Shown here piece after piece: positions 45,246 to 53,863 of a stretch of 64,000 nucleotides of DNA. This stretch comes from Rhizosphaericola mali (GTDB lineage: Bacteria; Bacteroidota; Bacteroidia; Chitinophagales; Chitinophagaceae): the NCBI RefSeq assembly GCF_004337365.2, contig NZ_CP044016.1, forward strand, positions 558,001 to 622,000. Reading direction: 5' to 3'. Position numbers and translations under genes: made by a program. Numbering within the stretch: position 1 is the stretch's first letter; every line of letters begins with the position of its first letter. A model generated the notes under the pieces. It was given only the letters and a program-made list of their open reading frames with translations. It was not told the origin of the DNA and did not search any database.

Positions 45246-45473
45246 TTAAAATGGGATATTATATTTTTTAATGAGTTCATCTTTGAACTCAACCAAAAAA
45301 ATTGGGTCTTTGGATTTATCTTTCCAAAATATTTTTGAGTGGGAATGTTTAAAAGCATTATCCGACACGTCTTCTATATAATCAATATCTTCACTATTTA
45401 TTTCAACATATTCCCATTGCCCCTGATCGAACCACACTTCGTTTATTGCTTTTTTTACTCTTAAAATCATCAC
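45246..45473 (-). CDS. Small hypothetical protein
   Basis: 75 residues, acidic, no membrane segment: MILRVKKAINEVWFDQGQWE, then YVEINSEDIDYIEDVSDNAF. Amino-acid use is plausible for a real protein. A TACATTTA, one base from a -7 box, lies 20-30 bases upstream. Not recognised. Confidence 0.4.
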   Translation of the reverse strand: MMILRVKKAINEVWFDQGQWEYVEINSEDIDYIEDVSDNAFKHSHSKIFWKDKSKDPIFLVEFKDELIKKYNIPF

Positions 45474-45700
45474 TCTGCCTTTAGGTCTGTAAATGTAAAA
45501 CTAATTATTTTGCCACTTTATTGTGTGGCGTTTTTGACTATAATAATGAAAAAGGAGTAAATAAATGATCTCTTTCTTTGACTCTCTTTCTTTGACGCTC
45601 TTTGTTCTAAGAAAAATAATTGTCGGAGGATTTCAATTAGAAAGAAAGAGAAAACAATAGCAGTTTTTGTAAAAATGAGAGGCTACTTATGTGAATGGAT

Positions 45701-45781
45701 TTATTTATCTTTTTTTTGAGGTTTGGAAGTTATTGCTAGAAAAATGGCTATTGAAATACAAATTATTATGGATACAATCAT
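45701..45781 (-). CDS. Very short hydrophobic peptide (26 aa)
   Basis: Begins with ATG and is one membrane helix (IVSIIICISIAIFLAI) followed by a basic tail (KPQKKDK). The form is like small membrane peptides or type I toxins. Evidence is composition and layout only; chance is possible in AT-rich DNA. Confidence 0.3.
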   Translation of the reverse strand: MIVSIIICISIAIFLAITSKPQKKDK

Positions 45782-46009
45782 ATGTAAATTTTAATTTTTA
45801 AACTACTATATTATAATCATTTAATATTGAATAATCAAATCTAATTACCATATCTGCAATATTCATACTTGTTACCGAATTTATAACCTGAATATTATAA
45901 CCAGAATAATGATTTGTTTATTAACCAAATGGTGAGGGGTATATATCGGTTAATTCAAGAAAAAGTAAGTAAAATTAAAAATATTTACAGTAGGTTAGTA
46001 GTCTGGATG

Positions 46010-46027
46010 TTTTCACATTCAGGCTTT
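46010..46027 (+). terminator. First of two tandem hairpin-terminators
   Basis: CTGGATGT, loop TTTC, ACATTCAG, GC then TTTTT. One G-T pair. There is no gene before it on this strand. Confidence 0.5.
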
Positions 46028-46138
46028 TTCATTAACATTTTAATTCAGATAATTATATTAAATTTATAAATCATAAATTGTAGAATAATGCTTCATGTGT
46101 GTCGACACAAAGGGTTGTAGTAGTTTAAAATGAAGATA

Positions 46139-46168
46139 ATCCAAATGTTTTTACATTTGGATTTTTAT
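46139..46168. terminator. Second tandem hairpin-terminator
   Basis: ATCCAAATGT / ACATTTGGAT with a TTTT loop and T run; a perfect 10-bp stem. It lies downstream of the phosphoketolase stop if read on the minus strand, but 120 bp away. Confidence 0.6.
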
Positions 46169-46287
46169 TTAAACCTATGTATAGAAAATTATTATATCAA
46201 AAAAGTTATAGTTCTAATTGAAAAAAAATAAATTTTTTTATATAATACTCACTAATTACCAAAACTAACTGTAAAGTCTTTACTATT

Positions 46288-48666
46288 TTATACATCCCAT
46301 TTCCAATCTTTAATATCTGGCATATCAATGCCGTTTTCATCGATATAGTTTTTGTGCAAAATGAGTTGATCTTTCATTTCTTGTTTGAGATAATCTGCCG
46401 TTTGTTCGAGCATTGGCAATCTGTCAAGCGCATCCAATACTAGATGGAAACGATCCATTTCGTTCAAAACTGTCATATCAAATGCGGTGGTAATAGTGCC
46501 TTCTTCTTTGTAACCACGCACGTGGAAATTGTTGTGATTCGCACGTTTGTAGGTCATGCGATGAATCAACCAAGGGTAGGCGTGGAAAGCGAAAATCACG
46601 GGTTTGTCTTTCGTAAACAAGGCATCAAAATCCGCATCTGTCAAGCCGTGTGGATGTTCTGTGTGTGGTTGCAATTTCATCAAATCCACAACATTCACAA
46701 CTCTGATTTTCAAGTCTGGACAGTTTTTTCTTAGAATAGAAACCGCCGCCAATGTTTCTAAAGTTGGTACATCACCTGCGCAAGCCATTACCAAATCAGG
46801 TGTTCCGCCTTGATCATTACTCGCCCAATCCCAAATGCCGATGCCTTTGGTACAATGCAAAATCGCTTCGTCCATATTCAACCATTGCGGAGACGGATGT
46901 TTGCCCGCAACCATCACATTGACATAGTGTTTGCTACGCAAGCAATGATCCATTACAGAAAGTAAGCAATTGGCATCCGGTGGCAAATACACACGCACAA
47001 TAGAAGCTTTTTTATTAACCACATGGTCGATAAATCCTGGATCTTGGTGCGTAAATCCATTGTGGTCTTGTCGCCAAACGTGGGAAGCCAAAAGGATATT
47101 CAAGGACGCTAATTTTCTGCGCCAAGGCAATTCGTTAGTAACTTTCAACCATTTTGCATGTTGGTTAAACATAGAATCGATGATATGGATAAATGCCTCG
47201 TAGCAATTAAACAAACCATGTCTTCCAGTTAACAAATAGCCTTCCAACCAGCCTTCGCATTGGTGTTCGCTCAACATTTCGATGACGCGTCCTTCCTTTG
47301 CCAAAAATTCATCCGTATTCAAAGTATCGCCTTCCCATTGACGGTTAGTCACTTCAAATACAGCGTTAAGTTTGTTGGACAAAGTTTCATCTGGTCCGAA
47401 TATGCGAAAGTTTCTTTTTTCCATATTTTCTTTCACCACATCCCGCACAAAAGTACCCGTAACTAAAGTGTCGCCTGGTCCGGTTTGTCCACGATGACTT
47501 AATTGTAAACCATATTCTTTGAAATCAGGCATAAAAAGATCTTTCAACAAAAGGCCTCCATTGGTATGCGGATTGCTTCCCATCCGTCTTGTGCCCGTCG
47601 GTGCTAAGTCTTGCAAGTCTTGATTTAATGTACCTTTCTCATCAAATAATTCTTCTGGATGATAGCTTTTCAACCAATTTTCCAACAATACAAAATGTTC
47701 TGGATTACCTATAGGATCGGCAATAGGCACTTGATGTGCATGAAATGAATTTTCGATAGGCAAACCGTCCACAAATTTTGGTCCAGTCCAACCTTTTGGC
47801 GAACGCAAAACGATCATTGGCCATATCGGTCTTGTAGTATCGCCATCAGCGGCTTTTTGTTTGATCGCTTTGATTTCAGCCAATACAATTTCCATTGTTT
47901 CGGCCATTTTTTGATGCATTATTGTTGGCTCATTTCCTTCAACGAAATAAGGTTTCCAGCCATAACCCAAGAATAGATTTTCTACTTCTTCGTGTGAAAT
48001 ACGCGCCAACACGGTTGGGTTCGCAATTTTGTATCCGTTCAAATGAAGAATCGGCAAAACCACACCATCGTTTTTGGGATTTAAAAATTTGTTGGAATGC
48101 CAAGCCGTTGCCAATGGACCGGTTTCTGCTTCGCCATCGCCCACGACGCAAGCTACAATCAGATCTGGATTGTCAAACGCAGCACCAAAACTATGACTTA
48201 AAGAATAGCCCAATTCGCCACCTTCGTGAAATGAACCTGGGCACTCAGGCGATACATGACTAGGAATCCCGCCAGGGAAAGAAAATCGTTTGAATAATTT
48301 TTTCAAACCGCTTTCATCTTGGGTAATTTCGGGATAGGTTTCACTATAAGTTCCTTCCAAATACGTATTGCCGACCAATGCTGGACCACCGTGTCCTGGA
48401 CCGGAAACGTAAACCATATCAAGATCGTATTTTTTAATGACACGATTCAGATGCACGTAGATAAAATTCTGTCCGGGCGTCGTTCCCCAGTGACCAAGTC
48501 GCAAACTTTTGATGTCGTCTTTGGACAATGGTTTACGAAGTAGAGGATTGTCTTTGAGATAAATTTGTCCCACTGCCATATAGTTGGCTGCGCGCCAATA
48601 GGCATCCATTTTCTGTAAAAGTTCGGGGGTAATATCCGAACCGTCCCATGTTTTTATAGTGTCCAT
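46288..48666 (-). CDS. xfp: Xylulose-5-phosphate/fructose-6-phosphate phosphoketolase
   Basis: 792 residues, the normal length. A thiamine-diphosphate enzyme that splits xylulose-5-P or fructose-6-P with phosphate to give acetyl-phosphate plus glyceraldehyde-3-P or erythrose-4-P. Motifs: [40 protein letters not shown], the ThDP motif [20 protein letters not shown], and HQDPGFIDH. Second gene of an operon, 31 bp after ackA, whose enzyme would turn the acetyl-phosphate into acetate and ATP. Metabolic cargo on a mobile element is notable. Confidence 0.95.
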   Translation of the reverse strand: MDTIKTWDGSDITPELLQKMDAYWRAANYMAVGQIYLKDNPLLRKPLSKDDIKSLRLGHWGTTPGQNFIYVHLNRVIKKYDLDMVYVSGPGHGGPALVGNTYLEGTYSETYPEITQDESGLKKLFKRFSFPGGIPSHVSPECPGSFHEGGELGYSLSHSFGAAFDNPDLIVACVVGDGEAETGPLATAWHSNKFLNPKNDGVVLPILHLNGYKIANPTVLARISHEEVENLFLGYGWKPYFVEGNEPTIMHQKMAETMEIVLAEIKAIKQKAADGDTTRPIWPMIVLRSPKGWTGPKFVDGLPIENSFHAHQVPIADPIGNPEHFVLLENWLKSYHPEELFDEKGTLNQDLQDLAPTGTRRMGSNPHTNGGLLLKDLFMPDFKEYGLQLSHRGQTGPGDTLVTGTFVRDVVKENMEKRNFRIFGPDETLSNKLNAVFEVTNRQWEGDTLNTDEFLAKEGRVIEMLSEHQCEGWLEGYLLTGRHGLFNCYEAFIHIIDSMFNQHAKWLKVTNELPWRRKLASLNILLASHVWRQDHNGFTHQDPGFIDHVVNKKASIVRVYLPPDANCLLSVMDHCLRSKHYVNVMVAGKHPSPQWLNMDEAILHCTKGIGIWDWASNDQGGTPDLVMACAGDVPTLETLAAVSILRKNCPDLKIRVVNVVDLMKLQPHTEHPHGLTDADFDALFTKDKPVIFAFHAYPWLIHRMTYKRANHNNFHVRGYKEEGTITTAFDMTVLNEMDRFHLVLDALDRLPMLEQTADYLKQEMKDQLILHKNYIDENGIDMPDIKDWKWDV

Positions 48667-48697
48667 ATTGATGGATTTAATGGTTTTAGTAAATGTC

Positions 48698-49882
48698 TTA
48701 TGTAAACTCCAAGGCGTTTTCGGCTAGGATGATTTCTTCATCTGTTTTTATGACGAAAACTTTGATAACACTGTGTTCTGTTGAAATGATAGTTTCGTTG
48801 TTATTGTTTTTATTTTCATCCAAACTCAAGCCTAAATAGGAAAGTTTTTGGCAAATGCGTTTTCTGATTTCGGGTGAATTTTCCCCAATACCACCAGCAA
48901 AAACGATGGCGTTTATGCCTTCCAAAATCGCTGCATAACTGCCTATATATTTGACGAGATTGTAACAAAAAAGATGAATCGCATCTTTTACTTTTTCGTT
49001 CTTGTTTTCTTTTTCCAACAATGTGCGCATATCGCTGCTGATTTCTGACAAACCCCATAGTCCTGACTTGTGATTAATCAATCCACGGACACGTCTTGCA
49101 GGTAGTTTTTCTTGACGAATGAGATGCAGTAAAATACCCGGATCAATATCGCCACAACGCGTACCCATGACGAGTCCTGCCGTAGGTGTGAAGCCCATAC
49201 TTGTATCGATGCATTGACCGTTTTTGATCGCTGCGATGCTTGCACCATTGCCAAGATGGGCAAAAATCATTTTTCCAAAACTGACTAGTTCAGGTTGTAA
49301 AGTTTTTATTTGACGCAACAGAAATGTGTAGGACAAACCATGAAAACCATAACGTCTAATGCCTTGTTCATAGTACGCAATTGGTAACGCATATAGCTTT
49401 GCGACCTTGGGTAAATTTGTGTGAAAAGAAGTGTCAAAACTGGCTACTTGTGGAATTGTAGGAAAATGTTTTTGGAAAATCTCAATCACCTTAATGGCTG
49501 CAGGCAAATGGTCTTCATCGTAATCAGTCCAAGAACGCAATTCCTGCAAAAGCGTATCATCAATCAATCGTGGAAAATGATGATGACCTCCAAATACAAT
49601 ACGATGTCCGATAGTGGATACATCTTCCATACCGACGTATTTTTGCAAGTATTCCAACAATTTAATAGTGGATTGGGTATAATTGGACCGATTAATTTTT
49701 TCAGAAAGGAATGTTTGTCCATTTGCCCATTTCATTTCCAAATGCGAATTATAGTCTCCAATACGGTCGATTTGTCCTTTGATTTCTAGTATAAGTTCTT
49801 GGTCGTTGACAGTGTAAACTGCAAATTTTATGCTCGAAGATCCACCGTTCAATACCAATACTTTTTTAGCGGTAATTTGCAT
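48698..49882 (-). CDS. ackA: Acetate kinase
   Basis: 394 residues. Makes ATP and acetate from acetyl-phosphate. Motifs: [16 protein letters not shown] at the N-terminus, [77 protein letters not shown] and [14 protein letters not shown]. First gene of the ackA-xfp unit. No pta gene lies next to it, which fits with phosphoketolase as the source of acetyl-phosphate. A near -7 box TATCTTTA lies about 40 bases before the ATG. Confidence 0.95.
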   Translation of the reverse strand: MQITAKKVLVLNGGSSSIKFAVYTVNDQELILEIKGQIDRIGDYNSHLEMKWANGQTFLSEKINRSNYTQSTIKLLEYLQKYVGMEDVSTIGHRIVFGGHHHFPRLIDDTLLQELRSWTDYDEDHLPAAIKVIEIFQKHFPTIPQVASFDTSFHTNLPKVAKLYALPIAYYEQGIRRYGFHGLSYTFLLRQIKTLQPELVSFGKMIFAHLGNGASIAAIKNGQCIDTSMGFTPTAGLVMGTRCGDIDPGILLHLIRQEKLPARRVRGLINHKSGLWGLSEISSDMRTLLEKENKNEKVKDAIHLFCYNLVKYIGSYAAILEGINAIVFAGGIGENSPEIRKRICQKLSYLGLSLDENKNNNNETIISTEHSVIKVFVIKTDEEIILAENALEFT

Positions 49883-50084
49883 AAACTATGTTTCTTATCA
49901 AAAACTTTTGAAGCATCTTAAAGATACATTCATTTTCTAAATTTATATAATATTTTAACCTATAATTTCCTTATAAAATATACAAATAAAATTGTTGATG
50001 AGCGAATTATTCCCATTCCATAAGAGGGGACATGATAATATCTTGAACATGTTGTAAAAATATTTAACATGATAAATCATACCT

Positions 50085-51317
50085 TTAAGAATTAACGTAA
50101 ACTTTGTCTTTTACATTTCCGTTAAAATGTTCGCTTAATTCAATAATTTTTTCATTACAATAAAGATTTACATATTTGTTGAACATTTGTTCTGTAGAGT
50201 GCCCTGTAGCTAACATTAGCAGCGTAGTGGGTATTTTACCATAGAAGTTCGTTGCAAAACTCCTTCTTCCTATATGACTTGATAATGCCTTCCATTTTGG
50301 GAACTCAGCGTAAAAGCAGCGAAAATGTTTTCTTTTATTGCAAAATACATTAGTATTGATACCAGATAGTTGAGCTATTCGTTTTATCTGTAAATTGTAA
50401 TTTACCAAATCCAGCTTGGGAGGGAATAAACCATTATTTTCATTCAAAATCTTAAGGACAAAAGGATGTAGTGGCAAAACAATATTTTTACCAGTTTTCT
50501 TTTGGACAAACTGAATACATTTTTCATTTTGGATATCTACAAAGTTTGAACTGCTAAAATTCATAAAATCAGAAAATCGCTGTCCTGTATAACAGCTTAT
50601 CAATAACCATTGTTTTGCAGAATATAGATTTTGAGGAACCTCCTTTGCCTCAATCTTTTTGATTTCTTCTTCATTTAAAGTAATAATAGCTTTCGTCTTT
50701 ATTTTAAAACGAGGGCATTTTATTTCATAATTTTTTGTTTTCATTCCAAGTGAACTGCAAAAATTTAAAATGGTTTTAAAAAAAAGAACACTCCTTGTGA
50801 TTGTACTTTGGCTGTATTGCTCTGAAATACAGAAAGAAATAAATTTTTGGATAATTTTATTATTTATTTCTAATATTTTAAAGCGTTTACATTCACTACC
50901 TTCAAAAAGTTTTATCAATTTTAAAAAGACATTATACCTTTTAATAGTAGAGATGCATAGTTCCTTTTTTTTGATTTGAATATATCGTTGCAGAAAAAAT
51001 AAAAATGTATTATTCTGAACATTTGTTTTATGTCTATTTTCAACGAGTTTTAATAATGCTTTTTTCATTTTCTGAGGGGGGATAGTATCAGAAAATTGTG
51101 AGTATGTTATTCTTAAATCATTAATTAAATCAATTAAAGATCGATGTTTTTTCTTGTATCGATCTGTTGGATGTTGCAAAGTTTTGTTCCAATCTTTTTT
51201 AAGAATGTTAAAGGGCAATCGTAGGTTAATAGGTTTATCTTCAAAATTTGTAAAAAATTGTATCAAAACATTATGTGTGTGAATTGTATTATCATCGATA
51301 AAACATCTGTATTTCAT
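50085..51317 (-). CDS. Tyrosine recombinase / phage-type integrase (second integrase)
   Basis: 410 residues: N-terminal arm-binding domain, SAM-like core-binding domain (about 110-200) and catalytic domain with Arg in SCYTGQRFSDF, HIGRRSFATN, GHSTEQ and the Tyr in FNKYVNLY. Bacteroidota transposon-type integrase. It lies 2.4 kb from the element end, so it is probably not the integrase that used the tRNA site; it may belong to an inner element or invert a target. Confidence 0.88.
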   Translation of the reverse strand: MKYRCFIDDNTIHTHNVLIQFFTNFEDKPINLRLPFNILKKDWNKTLQHPTDRYKKKHRSLIDLINDLRITYSQFSDTIPPQKMKKALLKLVENRHKTNVQNNTFLFFLQRYIQIKKKELCISTIKRYNVFLKLIKLFEGSECKRFKILEINNKIIQKFISFCISEQYSQSTITRSVLFFKTILNFCSSLGMKTKNYEIKCPRFKIKTKAIITLNEEEIKKIEAKEVPQNLYSAKQWLLISCYTGQRFSDFMNFSSSNFVDIQNEKCIQFVQKKTGKNIVLPLHPFVLKILNENNGLFPPKLDLVNYNLQIKRIAQLSGINTNVFCNKRKHFRCFYAEFPKWKALSSHIGRRSFATNFYGKIPTTLLMLATGHSTEQMFNKYVNLYCNEKIIELSEHFNGNVKDKVYVNS

Positions 51318-51353
51318 ATATCTGCTTAAAATTTAGAAAGTTTTATCAAGCAC

Positions 51354-51383
51354 AAAAAGTAGTCCATTCTAGACTACTTTTTT
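51354..51383. promoter_or_regulatory. Palindrome 36 bp before the second integrase gene
   Basis: AAAAAGTAGTC, CATTCTA, GACTACTTTTT: an 11-bp stem. The same sequence in reverse orientation stands at 51538-51563 before the divergent gene. Operator, attenuator or recombination site. Confidence 0.55.
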
Positions 51384-51537
51384 GCTTAATTATTGATAAT
51401 AATCAACGATTATTTCTAAAACTTACAGCAAATAATTGCTTTGGTATTAAACGTAGCATAGGATAGTTTATTGTCAATTTTTGTCATTTTTTTGTATAAA
51501 AAATATAACGGATTGATAATTAATTTATTAAAATATC

Positions 51538-51563
51538 AAAAGTGGTCTAGAATGGACTACTTT
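51538..51563. promoter_or_regulatory. Inverted copy of the palindrome before the Cys-rich gene
   Basis: 25 of 26 bases match the reverse complement of 51356-51381. It ends 36 bp before the ATG at 51600, mirroring the distance on the integrase side. Confidence 0.55.
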
Positions 51564-51599
51564 CTAAGAAGAGGATATTTTAATAAAATAGTTATCGAA

Positions 51600-51932
51600 A
51601 TGAATAAAAAAACAATAAATATTAAAGCACTAAATGGCTTGATTACAAAATTATTTACATCTAAGCGCGCATCGATTCCCATATGTAAGGCCTGCGGAGC
51701 AATGCAAGACGACATTGAAGGTCCTCTTTTGTGCTGTCAAAGTAAGAGTGGATCATTTTGCCATGATAATATTAGTACTCTAAAACTTTCCTATGTTGTA
51801 TATCAGAAAATACTTGATTTTGTCTATAATGATGAAAAAAGCTATAAAGAACTGATAAAATTAATAGAAGATACTGAGGTTAAACACATTGATCAAATAT
51901 TTTATTATGGATCAACAAAATTAGAAAAATAA
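51600..51932 (+). CDS. Small Cys-rich protein, divergent from the second integrase
   Basis: 110 residues. A cysteine cluster, CKACGAMQDDIEGPLLCC then SKSGSFCHD, suggests zinc binding; the rest is helical and charged. The ATG at 51600 is chosen as it keeps the palindrome outside the gene; an in-frame ATG at 51552 would lie in it. It may be a regulator of the integrase. Not recognised. Confidence 0.5.
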   Translation: MNKKTINIKALNGLITKLFTSKRASIPICKACGAMQDDIEGPLLCCQSKSGSFCHDNISTLKLSYVVYQKILDFVYNDEKSYKELIKLIEDTEVKHIDQIFYYGSTKLEK

Positions 51933-52057
51933 CAGTATGCAGACCTCTCATAATTGGTTCTTCTCAATCTAGAGGGCGTGCAAACAAAATGAAAGATTAA
52001 TATTTCAAAACGAGCGTCTAGAGACTTTATTGATCAAAGGTACTTTTTGTATAAAGT

Positions 52058-52222
52058 ATGATAATAACATTTATGATCCAATTTATTATAGGTTTCATTA
52101 TTGGTTTTATAACATGCCTTCTATGTTTAATAGCCATAAGCATTAAAGACGGAACAAAAGGACGTAGTCAATTATCCCATGATAGTTGTGAGAACGAATA
52201 CTTAAAAGAATCAAACAAGTAG
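52058..52222 (+). CDS. Small membrane protein (DUF3789-like, 54 aa)
   Basis: MIITFMIQFIIGFIIGFITC begins a single membrane helix, followed by LLCLIAISIKDGTKG and a polar tail. The pattern (short, helix with GxxxG, then polar end) resembles the DUF3789 small proteins of mobile elements. ATG start at 52058; a TACTTTTTG stretch just upstream may be a promoter. Confidence 0.5.
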   Translation: MIITFMIQFIIGFIIGFITCLLCLIAISIKDGTKGRSQLSHDSCENEYLKESNK

Positions 52223-52259
52223 ACTCCTTCCAAAAGGACGTTGATTACTTTAGTTTTGT

Positions 52260-53546
52260 TTAAAGGAGCTCTCGTTTTAACCACAAATCTTTTATTTTCA
52301 TTGCTTGTTGTACTTGGGTCGCTTTCACATAACGACGGAATGACTTTTCTGTCTTGTGACCACTTATTGCCATGATTAAGTCAATAGGTGTGCTTTCTAA
52401 ATATTCGTTAGTACAAAACGACCGGCGACAGGTATGCGAACAGACCCACGCATATTTGGGACGGATTTCTGCGATGGTTTGATTTCCTTTTTTGTGTACA
52501 ATTTTAATAGGAGTATCAAGCCCGGCCAACTTTGCAACCTCTTTGATATACCGATTAAATTCGGGATTGGTAGTCTGTGGCATCTGCATATTGTATTTAC
52601 CAATCAGGATTTTTTGTATTTCAGGGCGCATAGGTACGACAACTATAGCTTTTGTCTTTTCCTGAATTACATGTAGCATTCCGTCTCTGATTTCTTCCGG
52701 ACGTAGTTCCGAATAATCGCTGAAACGAAACCCTGTCAAACATCCAACGACAAACAGGTCTCGGTATTTTTCCAAATGGGTATGCTCAGACAAATCAAGA
52801 TGATAAATTTTAGCAATTTCCTTCCAGCCAAGATAAATGGCATCCACTTCTTCATTTATTACTTTCAGAAAACTGACATCAAAGAAGGGAATGATCTTTT
52901 TGCGCATCCTGTCCAACAGAAAGTTCTTGAGGTATTTGATAGTCTTGCCAATCGTGTTTATCCTTAGCCCGATGATAGGTGTCTTACGTCTCTGCATTTC
53001 AATCTTGTGTGTGAGAAAATACACAAAGTCCTCGTAGAACTGTATATCAATAGATTCAAAAGTGATAGGTTTCTTCAAAAACTCCTGATAACATTTGAGA
53101 TGATGGGACATGGAACGTATTACCGTGATGGTAACGGGCTTGACAACTTTGCTTTTACTTTTCATATAGTCATCAATATGTTCAAAGAAATCTTTTTCTC
53201 TGACTGGCTTTGGTTCTATAGTCTCAACTATTTCACCCGCATGAAAATGTGCTTTCAAGAAAACAATTGGATCCTGACCACTATGTTGCGCTTTCAGAAC
53301 TAGGTCTTCTGCCTTTCGAAACTGCCCACGCAAAAGCGTTTCCAGTTCCTCCACTTTCCCATACATGATAGGGAGATCTTTTGAGATCTTGGAACTTTTC
53401 CTATTCCAATAAATTGGAGGAATGGAAACGTCTGTTTTCAATAAAGTTCTTTTTTCAGAACTATGACAGTACTGAATGAAAATGGGAGCGGAGCCATCTT
53501 TACGGACTTTGCTTTTCTTACAAATGAGCTTAATGGGTAACGACAT
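52260..53546 (-). CDS. Tyrosine recombinase of the tRNA-Asp element
   Basis: 428 residues from the ATG at 53546; longer frames would run into the attachment region. Arm-binding N-terminus (MSLPIKLICKKSKVRKDGSA), core-binding domain (about 120-220), catalytic domain with Arg in GCLTGFRFSDYSEL, SHTCRRSFCTNEYL, SGHKTEKSFRRY and the Tyr in RRYVKAT. It lies 150 bp from the right attachment repeat and is the best candidate for the enzyme that inserted the element. Confidence 0.92.
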   Translation of the reverse strand: MSLPIKLICKKSKVRKDGSAPIFIQYCHSSEKRTLLKTDVSIPPIYWNRKSSKISKDLPIMYGKVEELETLLRGQFRKAEDLVLKAQHSGQDPIVFLKAHFHAGEIVETIEPKPVREKDFFEHIDDYMKSKSKVVKPVTITVIRSMSHHLKCYQEFLKKPITFESIDIQFYEDFVYFLTHKIEMQRRKTPIIGLRINTIGKTIKYLKNFLLDRMRKKIIPFFDVSFLKVINEEVDAIYLGWKEIAKIYHLDLSEHTHLEKYRDLFVVGCLTGFRFSDYSELRPEEIRDGMLHVIQEKTKAIVVVPMRPEIQKILIGKYNMQMPQTTNPEFNRYIKEVAKLAGLDTPIKIVHKKGNQTIAEIRPKYAWVCSHTCRRSFCTNEYLESTPIDLIMAISGHKTEKSFRRYVKATQVQQAMKIKDLWLKRELL

Positions 53547-53548
53547 GG

Positions 53549-53573
53549 TTTGGTCTATTTTTTGGTCTATCAA
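53549..53573 (+). repeat. Right copy of 25-bp GGTCTAT end repeat
   Basis: 22 of 25 bases match 23112-23136 in direct orientation. It sits three bases before the integrase start codon (minus strand), so it also overlaps the integrase leader. Confidence 0.6.
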
Positions 53574-53588
53574 ATTATTGCCAACACA

Positions 53589-53676
53589 TGTAAAGGTCGT
53601 AAATGTTATTCTGTGTAAAAGTTGTAAGTATTTAAAAATCAATACCTTAAAGTAAGGTATCGTAAATTGTTGTAAA
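53589..53676. repeat. Right array of TGTAAA sites (integrase arm-type candidates)
   Basis: TGTAAA or CGTAAA/TGTAAG start at 53589, 53598, 53614, 53623, 53661 and 53671, in pairs about 10 bp apart. They are the inverse orientation of the TTTACA array at the left end. Confidence 0.6.
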
Positions 53677-53696
53677 CTCTGATAAGCCAACTGCGT

Positions 53697-53712
53697 TCCC
53701 GTCCGGTCCGCA
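53697..53712 (+). repeat. attR: 16-bp direct repeat of the tRNA-Asp end
   Basis: TCCCGTCCGGTCCGCA, identical to 23056-23071. No complete tRNA precedes it. Confidence 0.9.
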
Positions 53713-53723
53713 TTATTTTTAGT

Positions 53724-53756
53724 ATAAGCTCTTGATATTCAGGAGCTTATTTCATT
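53724..53756 (+). terminator. Former tRNA-Asp terminator right of attR
   Basis: ATAAGCTCTTGA / TCAGGAGCTTAT with a TAT loop and T-rich end. Its distance from the repeat (12 bp) matches that of the terminator behind the tRNA at 23083, so it probably ended the tRNA before insertion. Confidence 0.6.
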
Positions 53757-53863
53757 TTCTGCCGAGCATATTGTCGAGTTGCTCCAGACTGCTATAGAAA
53801 TCCATTATTTTTCTTCGTTGTTAAAGGTCGGAATTTTTACTAACTTTAGGAAAACTCTTTACC

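Larger units (their letters stand above)
44525..46287. other. 1.76-kb gene-poor region with hairpins and two small frames
   Basis: Mostly AT-rich and without normal genes. It holds a hairpin CTCCAT/ATGGAG with a T run (44841-44874), a 75-residue frame (45246-45473), a 26-residue hydrophobic frame (45701-45781), and two similar hairpins ending in T runs at 46010 and 46139. It may contain small RNAs or be decayed DNA. Confidence 0.5.
23072..53712. mobile_element. Integrative mobilizable element inserted at tRNA-Asp (~30.6 kb)
   Basis: It is bounded by the 16-bp tRNA repeat. A tyrosine recombinase gene lies about 150 bp inside the right end and reads inward; integrase arm-like TTTACA sites line both ends; MobC, a relaxase and a small membrane protein lie near the middle. 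No VirB4, TraG or other conjugation pore genes are seen, so transfer would need a helper. The presence of two integrases and two RadC-leader copies suggests it was built from more than one element. Confidence 0.85.

Noticed and set aside
46098-46109. Perfect palindrome TGTGTCGACACA
   Set aside because: A single isolated 12-bp palindrome without promoter or gene context.
47895-48263. 122-codon frame antisense to phosphoketolase
   Set aside because: It overlaps a highly conserved enzyme gene; shadow frame.
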